A stretch of 64,000 nt of DNA from the NCBI GenBank assembly GCA_023954375.1, contig JAMLIC010000017.1:1-64000 (forward strand), read 5' to 3'. The notes beneath the pieces were generated by a model. It did no database searches. It saw only the letters and a list, made by a program, of their open reading frames with translations, and was not told the origin of the DNA. The position numbers and the translations under genes were made by a program. The DNA comes from Planctomycetota bacterium (GTDB lineage: Bacteria > Planctomycetota > J058). Positions 59,268-64,000 of the stretch are shown here, one piece after another. Position 1 is the first letter of the stretch, and every line of letters begins with the position of its first letter.

Positions 59268-59945
59268 GTGAGCGAGGACATCGTCCATCCGAGCCCGGTG
59301 CGCGCCGGGCGCCTCGTGCTCGGCTGCTGGGTGTGGCTGGCGATGGCGCTGGTCATCGCCGTCATCGCCTGGGCGATCGACGACGTGGTCGTGGGGCTCG
59401 CGGCCGGCGGGGTGGCCCTCTACGGGGTGTTCCTCGGCGCCTACCGCCGGGAGGTGGTGGTCTCGCCGGCGGCGCGCGTCGTGCGCACGACGGGGGGCCT
59501 CTACCCGCTCGTGCGCCGGCGCGAGCACCCCTTCGAGGACTTCGAGGCCGTCGTCATCCGCGGCGAGCGCCACGTCTCGCGCGAGTACTCGCGGACGACC
59601 CACGAGACGCACCGCACGCGCGTCCACCGCTTCCACGCCGTCGCGCTGGCCGGCCGCGTCGAGGTCCCGCTCGACGCCACGCGCGACGAGGCGGTCGCGC
59701 TCGCCTGGGCCGAGGAGGTCGCCGCCGCCATGGGCCTCCCGGTCCGGCGCGTCGCGCCGGCGCCTCCGGCGCCGGCCGACGCGCAGCTCCAGGCGCGCAT
59801 CGGACGGCTCGTCACCTGGGGGGCCGTCCTCATCGGTCTGGCGATGGCCGCGGGCACCGCCTTCAGCATCTACCGGGCGGCGACGCTCCAGCCGCCGCTG
59901 GACGACGCGCCGCCGCCGCGCCTCGAGGCGGAGGACGACCGCTGA
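59268..59945 (+). CDS. Membrane protein, unknown
   Basis: 225 aa from GTG 59268. Two TM helices near the N-terminus (LVLGCWVWLAMALVIAVIAWAI; VVVGLAAGGVALYGVFLGAYR), a cytoplasmic domain of about 100 residues (VVRTTGGLYPLVRRREHPFEDFEAVVIRGERHV, VPLDATRDEAVALAWAEEVAAAMGLPVRRV), and a last TM (WGAVLIGLAMAAGTAFSIYRAA). The middle resembles small PH-like membrane proteins. Its stop is CTGA, in the same overlap pattern as 19583. Function unknown. Confidence 0.7.
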   Translation: MSEDIVHPSPVRAGRLVLGCWVWLAMALVIAVIAWAIDDVVVGLAAGGVALYGVFLGAYRREVVVSPAARVVRTTGGLYPLVRRREHPFEDFEAVVIRGERHVSREYSRTTHETHRTRVHRFHAVALAGRVEVPLDATRDEAVALAWAEEVAAAMGLPVRRVAPAPPAPADAQLQARIGRLVTWGAVLIGLAMAAGTAFSIYRAATLQPPLDDAPPPRLEAEDDR

Positions 59946-60149
59946 GCGGCGGCGACGAGCGCCTCGACGAGGTCGAGCGCGGCGTCGCCTTCCTGCCCGC
60001 GGCCTCGCGCGCCGCGCTGGGCCGCCCTGGTCGACGGGCCGCCGGGGCGCGTGCTGCTCCACGCGGCCCGAAGCGTCACGCCTCGCGCCCTGCGGGCCAG
60101 GGCGGTCGTCTTCGCGCTGGCCGGGCTCACCGCGGGAGCAAGTCGATGA
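59942..60149 (+). pseudogene. Small ORF with a frameshift, possibly a real 70-residue gene
   Basis: Beginning at CTG 59942 (overlapping the upstream TGA as CTGA): LSGGDERLDEVERGVAFLPAASRAALG. Near 60025 the reading changes to ALVDGPPGRVLLHAARSVTPRALRARAVVFALAGLTAGASR, ending in a TGA at 60147. The two halves look coding only if one base is inserted in the CGCCC/GGTCG run. Convergent overlap with the next gene. No family recognised. Confidence 0.3.
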
Positions 60150-61341
60150 CGAACCCGGGCTCGCTCGACGTCACGCGCAAGCCGCCGCCGTCTCCCGCGG
60201 TCAACTCCAGCGGGCGAGTCTGGTCGAACGGGTCCGACGGGACGCCCTGCCCGTCGTCGTCGGCCAGCCGGGCGACGTCCTCGGGCCATGCGCCGTGCCG
60301 CGCCCGGAACACCTTCGCGCGCGCCGCCAGGCGCACGAGCGCCAGCCGCGTGCGGTGTTCATCGGCCAGGTCGGCCAGCACGGCGACGTTCGGCACGGCG
60401 CGCCCGACGACGACCGAGCGCTCGATCAGGTCGAGGACCTCGCGGTCGAACCTGTCCGTGAGGCGCCGCCGCTCGGCCGCCGGCCGGAGGGCGAAGCCGG
60501 CGAGCTTCGGCTCCAGGGCGTCGAGCACCCGCCACTCGTTCAGGGCGACGGAGAGCTCGATCAGGGAGCCGCGGCCGGGCCGCTCCGTCAGCCCCGCGAC
60601 CTCGTGGGCGAGGCCCGTCAGCTCCCGACGGATGACAGCGTCGAGCGGCGGCAGCCCGGTCAGCCGATCGAGACAGCCAAGCATCGTCGAGAGCTCCTCG
60701 GGCGAGCGCGCGCGCACGAGGGCGCGCTCGAGCGCGTGCACGCCGGTGTCGGCCACCGCGGTCCCGATGACGAAGCCGATGGCGCTGGGGAACCGGGACA
60801 GGTCGTACCCCGCTCCGACCGCGAGGAGCGCCAGCGAGCTGGCCTCGAGCGCCTCCTCGGCGTCCTCGGCGAGGAGCGCGAGGACTCCGGCCGCGGCGAG
60901 GAACAGGGGCGAAGGGGGAGACCGCTCGGTGAAGCCCTGCTCGAGGGCCTCGTCCCAGGCACAGCGCTCACGGGCGAGCGCCTCCCGGACGAGCGGGGCG
61001 ATGCCGGCGAGCTTGGCCGCCCGCGCGCGGTCCGCCGGGGTGATGGTCGGAAAGGGGCGCCGGCGCAACGAGCGATTCAGCGCCCTCAGCGCATCGGCGT
61101 CGGCGGCCGAGGCGCTCAGCGCCTGCTCGACCCGGGTGTAGAGCTCGGCCGCGTTGCCGGCCACCGGGTCCGCGCCGAAGAGGGGTGGACGTGGCTCGCG
61201 GAGCGCGGCGCGCTCCCGCTCGATTCGCGCGCGAAACGCCTGGACGCGCGCCGCGAGGACGGCCGTGTCCTCCTCGGCGCGCGCGGTCGCGACGACGGTG
61301 AGGAGCAGGGGGAGGGCGGACGCCATCGCGCGCGGCTTCAT
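60127..61341 (-). CDS. Exported protein with pseudopilin-like C-terminus, unknown
   Basis: 404 aa from ATG 61341. Signal peptide (MASALPLLLTVVATARA). The body is helical (ALFLAAAGVLALLAEDAEEALEASSLALLAVGAG; VIRRELTGLAHEVAGLTE). The last about 70 residues (RLAARAKVFRARHGAWPEDVARLADDDGQGVPSDPFDQTRPLELTAGDGGGLRVTSSEPGFVIDLLP) resemble the globular end of type II pseudopilins, seen alone in many planctomycete exported proteins. Function unknown. Ninety-seven bases separate it from the Cys-rich repeat gene, same strand. Confidence 0.7.
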   Translation of the reverse strand: MKPRAMASALPLLLTVVATARAEEDTAVLAARVQAFRARIERERAALREPRPPLFGADPVAGNAAELYTRVEQALSASAADADALRALNRSLRRRPFPTITPADRARAAKLAGIAPLVREALARERCAWDEALEQGFTERSPPSPLFLAAAGVLALLAEDAEEALEASSLALLAVGAGYDLSRFPSAIGFVIGTAVADTGVHALERALVRARSPEELSTMLGCLDRLTGLPPLDAVIRRELTGLAHEVAGLTERPGRGSLIELSVALNEWRVLDALEPKLAGFALRPAAERRRLTDRFDREVLDLIERSVVVGRAVPNVAVLADLADEHRTRLALVRLAARAKVFRARHGAWPEDVARLADDDGQGVPSDPFDQTRPLELTAGDGGGLRVTSSEPGFVIDLLPR

Positions 61342-61438
61342 GTGCACCTCTGCTCGGCGGGATCCAGACCGGACGAGATGAAACGAGGCGACCCGCCCGG
61401 AACGGGCGGGTCGCCAGGGAGACCGGTCGCGAGTCGCG

Positions 61439-62179
61439 CTACCGCTTCGCGGGCGCCTGGGTGTCGACCGGCGCGACCTCGCCGGCGCAGCAGCCGCCCT
61501 GGTCGTCGCAGTCGGTCGGCTCGCAGTCCATGGCCGGGGTCTCGAGGCCGGTCGCCGGCTTCGCGGGCGCCGCGGCGGCCGTCTTGCCGGCCTTCGACGG
61601 GCTGCAGTCGCTCGGCACGCAGTCGTCGCTCGGGGCGCAGTCGCTCGGGGCGCAGTCGCTCGGGGCGCAGTCGCTCGGGGCGCAGTCCTTGCCCGGGACG
61701 CAGTCGTCGCTCGGCGGGCAGTCGGTCGGGGCGCAGTCGGTCGGGGCGCAGTCGGTGGGCGCGCAGGTGGCCGGCTTGGCGACGGCGGGCGCCTTGCCGC
61801 TGCAGGCGTCGGTGGGGGCGCAGGCGGCGCCGGGGCGCACGGCGGCCGGCGAGGCGGCGCCGTCGACGGGCGCGCCGAGGGTCCCCTTCGCGGTGGTGCC
61901 GAGCGCGCCAGGGGCGACCGCGGCGTCGGACGACGAGGCGCTGCCGCCGGTGGTGGGCAGGGCGATCGGGATCGTGGCCGGGGCGTCGGACGGGCAGCAG
62001 CCACCCTTCTCGCTCTTGACCGCGGGGGCGGGGAGCACGGGGGCGGCCACGGCCGCGTCCGCGCTACAGTCCTTCGAGGTCAGGAGGCACTGGCCCGTCG
62101 CCAGGTAGTAGCCCTCCATCCCCAGCCAGCCGGCGGCCGCCACGGCCACGAGGGGGGTCAACACCATGCCCAGCTTCAT
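61439..62179 (-). CDS. Anchored Cys-rich repeat protein (CAPxD repeats)
   Basis: 246 aa from ATG 62179; the longer start at 62224 adds 15 polar residues before the TM. One TM (LGMVLTPLVAVAAAGWLGMEGYYL) anchors a long exported tail. A Cys pair (GGCCPSD) is followed by Ser/Ala linker, then a tandem array of CAPTD/CAPSD units separated by CVPGKD, CPPSDD and CVPSD variants, and a last segment with CEPTDCDDQGGCC. About 20 cysteines, mostly in a C-x4-C spacing. It could be a cross-linked envelope protein or a metal binder. No family recognised. Confidence 0.75.
   Translation of the reverse strand: MKLGMVLTPLVAVAAAGWLGMEGYYLATGQCLLTSKDCSADAAVAAPVLPAPAVKSEKGGCCPSDAPATIPIALPTTGGSASSSDAAVAPGALGTTAKGTLGAPVDGAASPAAVRPGAACAPTDACSGKAPAVAKPATCAPTDCAPTDCAPTDCPPSDDCVPGKDCAPSDCAPSDCAPSDCAPSDDCVPSDCSPSKAGKTAAAAPAKPATGLETPAMDCEPTDCDDQGGCCAGEVAPVDTQAPAKR
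61615..61770 (-). repeat. 15-bp tandem repeats coding CAPSD/CAPTD
   Basis: Units such as gcgcagtcgctcggg (plus strand) recur about ten times with few changes, some two or three in identical succession. They encode the five-residue CAPSD/CAPTD motif of the gene above. Recent expansion by slippage is suggested by identical adjacent units. Confidence 0.85.
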
Positions 62180-62339
62180 CAACGTCCTCCCGATCGGGTC
62201 TGAAGCGCCGGTCGCCGCGCTCACCTGACGCGAGCACCCGCGCTGGGTTCAGGCAGCATAACACCGGCCCCCGCCAGCTTCATTCCCGTCTGCGATGAGG
62301 GATGCGCTCGCGAGGGGGGCGCGATCGGAGCAAGTCAAG

Positions 62340-62475
62340 TTCTCAAGCTCTCTGCTCCCGCTCCCGCCCCCGCCCCCGCTCCCGCCCCCCCCCGCTCCCG
62401 CCCCCCCCCGCTCCCGCCCCCCCCCGCTCCCGCCCCCCCCCGCTCCCGCCCCCCCCCGCTTCCGCCCCCGAGCAC
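62340..62475. repeat. Low-complexity C-rich tandem repeats
   Basis: Between the Cys-rich protein gene and R3: runs of gctcccgccccc, repeated about six to eight times with C-runs of variable length. G-quadruplex-forming on the minus strand. No gene. The remaining bases to 62183 are ordinary spacer with the probable promoter of the Cys-rich gene. Confidence 0.8.
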
Positions 62476-62656
62476 ACCACCCCGGGTGTTCGCAGCCGGA
62501 GCGTCAGGCGAGGCCGAGGAGGGCGAGGCGATGCGGCGCGAAGGCGAGTGAAGGCGGCCTCCTGGCCGCCGAGCGAGCCTGAGCGGTCGGGGGGGGGGCC
62601 AAGCGCGACACCCCACGCACCGCAGCGCCCGCCATCCTCGGCCGCAGCCGCGATCA
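62466..62656 (-). repeat. 3'-end repeat element R3
   Basis: Minus strand, starting at the TGA of the membrane-protein gene (62656) with TGATCGCGGCTGCGGC. Carries the conserved GGCGGCC-AGGA-GGCCGCC hairpin (62553-62570 on plus), a variable G/C-run hairpin, CTCCTCGGCCTCGCCTGA, and GTGTGCTCGGGGGCGG, then runs into the C-rich tandem tract. Shorter at its 3' end than R1 and R2. Confidence 0.75.
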
Positions 62657-62983
62657 CACAGGCCCGCGGTGGGCGCGGTTCGCGTCGTCGCTCAGCTCCT
62701 TCACCAGGACCACGGCCGCGACCACCCCCACGAGGAGCAGGAGCGCCCCGGCCCCGCACAGGACGACGGCCCGCTCGAGCGTCCCCAGGAGCGGCGCGGC
62801 GTCCTCGGCCCGCGTGAGCGGGGCGGTCGCCGCGCGCGCGTAAGCGCCCACGCCCAGGAAGGCCAGCACGGCGCCGCCCAGGCCGCCCACGGCCGCGACG
62901 ACGCCCAGGCAGGCGAACCCCGCCAGGCCCACGCGGTCGCGGGCGGTCACCTGAGGCCGGGGCTCGGGGGTGGGGTCGGTCAC
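62654..62983 (-). CDS. Small membrane protein, unknown
   Basis: 109 aa. A short polar N-terminus (MTDPTPEPRPQVTARDRVG), then TM1 (LAGFACLGVVAAVGGLGGAVLAFLGVGAY), a linker, TM2 (VLCGAGALLLLVGVVAAVVLVKEL), and a polar tail. No motif. The stop codon is part of R3. Divergent from the truncated kinase gene. Confidence 0.65.
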   Translation of the reverse strand: MTDPTPEPRPQVTARDRVGLAGFACLGVVAAVGGLGGAVLAFLGVGAYARAATAPLTRAEDAAPLLGTLERAVVLCGAGALLLLVGVVAAVVLVKELSDDANRAHRGPV

Positions 62984-63050
62984 GGGGGCAGGGCCGGGGC
63001 GCCGATGCTACCCTGGGGCGCTCGTCTTACGAGCGGAGCGGGGCCGGACC

Positions 63051-64000
63051 ATGCTCGTCGACCTCGACGAGGTGTTCTGTCGGTACGCCCTCGAGCACGG
63101 CTTCGTGACGAAGGACGAGCTCGAGGGGTGCCGCGCCATCCAGCAGGAGGAGGCGCGGGCGGGCCGCCGCTACTACCTCGGCCAGGTGCTCATCCGGCAG
63201 CGCGTCCTCACCTGCGAGGAGTTCCTCGAGATCGAGAACGCGCTCGACCAGAAGCTCTACGAGTGCGCGACCTGCAAGACGCGCTACGCGCGCAAGGACG
63301 TCGCGCAGGGCCCCGTCCGCTGCAAGGGCTGCGGGCAGGAGGTCGGGGTCGACGGCCGCGGGCGGCTCTCCATGGCCGAGATCCTCGCCAGCCGCGACCC
63401 GCGCGACCTGACGATCTCGCTCGTGTCGGGCGCCGGCGCCCCGGCCCGCGCCCCCGCCCCCACCCACGGCGCCGACCCGCTGGCGACGCGCACGTCCGAC
63501 CGCCGGCGCAGCCACCCCCGCACGTCCGACCGGCGCGCCGAGCAGCGGCCCGGCCCCTCGCAGCGCCGGCAGCGGCTCAACCGCAAGGCGCTCGAGGTCG
63601 ACCCGAGCGACCTCGAGGGGCTCGAGCGCTACGAGATCCTCGAGGAGCTCGGGCGCGGCGGCATGGGCGTCGTCTTCAAGGCTCGCCAGATCGACATCGA
63701 CCGCCACTGCGCGCTCAAGGTGATCAAGGCCGGCCCGCACGTCCCCGAGGTGCAGATCAACCGCTTCGTGCAGGAGGGCAAGAGCGCGGCCCGCCTCGGC
63801 CACCCGAACATCGTCACCGTCTACGACTGCGGCCGCTTCCGCGACACCTTCTTCGTCGCCATGGAGCTCATCCCCGGGCGCGCGCTCTCGTCGCTCCTCC
63901 AGGAGAAGGAGCGCCTGCCGATCGACCAGGCCCTGTCGATCCTGCTCGACATCCTCGCGGCCGTGCAGTACGCCCACGAGCACGGCGTGATCCACCGCGA
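63051..64000 (+). CDS. Ser/Thr protein kinase, truncated at the right edge
   Basis: Open to the window end (about 316 codons). Residues 1-60 form the same helical opening domain as the pseudokinase at 28284 (YALEHGFVTKDELEGCRAIQQEEARAGRRYYLGQVLIRQ). Residues about 72-105 are a zinc-ribbon (YECATCKTRY, VRCKGCGQEV). Then a linker with DRRRSHPRTSDRRAEQRP, and a kinase domain from about 190: YEILEELGRGGMGVVFKARQIDIDRHCALKVIKAG, ending at HEHGVIHR, just before the catalytic Asp. Likely an active Hanks kinase. A FGE or sensor domain may lie beyond the edge. Confidence 0.88.
   Translation, partial: MLVDLDEVFCRYALEHGFVTKDELEGCRAIQQEEARAGRRYYLGQVLIRQRVLTCEEFLEIENALDQKLYECATCKTRYARKDVAQGPVRCKGCGQEVGVDGRGRLSMAEILASRDPRDLTISLVSGAGAPARAPAPTHGADPLATRTSDRRRSHPRTSDRRAEQRPGPSQRRQRLNRKALEVDPSDLEGLERYEILEELGRGGMGVVFKARQIDIDRHCALKVIKAGPHVPEVQINRFVQEGKSAARLGHPNIVTVYDCGRFRDTFFVAMELIPGRALSSLLQEKERLPIDQALSILLDILAAVQYAHEHGVIHR

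Noticed and set aside
54369-59945. 1858-codon plus-strand ORF
   Set aside because: Mostly the antisense of the kinase-AAA-TPR gene; only the last part coincides with real genes (58080 and 59268).
61461-62108. Antisense 215-codon ORF with GAQSLG repeats
   Set aside because: Antisense of the CAPSD repeat gene; it lacks a signal peptide or RBS, whereas the sense frame has a TM anchor and spaced cysteines.
62340-62475. CRISPR-like array
   Set aside because: C-rich slippage repeats without unique spacers; no cas genes in the window.

Overview
A very GC-rich, densely coded bacterial chromosomal segment. An LpxL-type acyltransferase implies an LPS-type outer membrane. The segment carries six Ser/Thr protein-kinase-type ORFs, one of them fused to a formylglycine-generating-enzyme-like domain, plus many TPR and lipoprotein ORFs. 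This fits Planctomycetota best, with Myxococcota as an alternative; that is inference, since no rRNA marker is present.

Layout. 0-12.6 kb: an rlmN fragment, a lipoprotein, an HTH/cystathionine-beta-synthase-like fusion, an acetate kinase-PduL fusion, a YkgJ protein, a tRNA whose 3' part lies UPSTREAM of its 5' part (candidate permuted tRNA, 5282-5368), a P-type ATPase, and a GH65 phosphorylase with a beta-PGM/OtsB HAD fusion. 12.9-13.5 kb: a DUF433/DUF5615 toxin-antitoxin-like pair. 13.68-15.18 kb: an ORF-less structured RNA gene (copy A). 15.7-32.8 kb: membrane, CutA, aminopeptidase, kinase and TraB genes, a kinase/FGE block, a canonical tRNA-Glu, a BtuF-like protein and LpxL. 33.0-35.5 kb: a decayed IS91-type element with inverted repeats. 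35.6-41.2 kb: hydrolases and a phospholipase D-like protein. 41.2-49.8 kb: a signalling and nitrogen-control region (HD-GYP, TrpG/PabA, GlnD, Hpt, IIA-Ntr, PII, GlnA). 50.0-52.2 kb: a NERD-kinase and a DUF2293 protein. 52.63-54.1 kb: copy B of the large RNA on the opposite strand. 54.1-64 kb: a kinase/AAA/TPR regulator, shikimate kinase, envelope proteins, a Cys-rich repeat protein and a truncated kinase.

The main discovery candidate is the pair of about 1.45-kb RNA genes. Each has its own promoter (-35, 17-bp spacer, TATAT -10) and ends in a strong hairpin. They share many blocks of 15-25 identical bases, and several hairpins differ in sequence but keep their pairing. I do not recognise the RNA as OLE, GOLLD, ROOL, HEARO, RNase P, tmRNA, rRNA or a group II intron. 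Secondary candidates are the permuted tRNA and a roughly 200-bp element found three times exactly at the stop codon of unrelated genes.

Functional links: GlnD, PII, IIA-Ntr and GlnA form a nitrogen-signalling set. The HAD-OtsB and GH65 genes overlap by 4 bp and form a disaccharide phosphorylase module. AckA-PduL converts acyl-CoA to acylate plus ATP in one polypeptide. Several genes look broken by single-base shifts in G/C runs, so some could be assembly errors.
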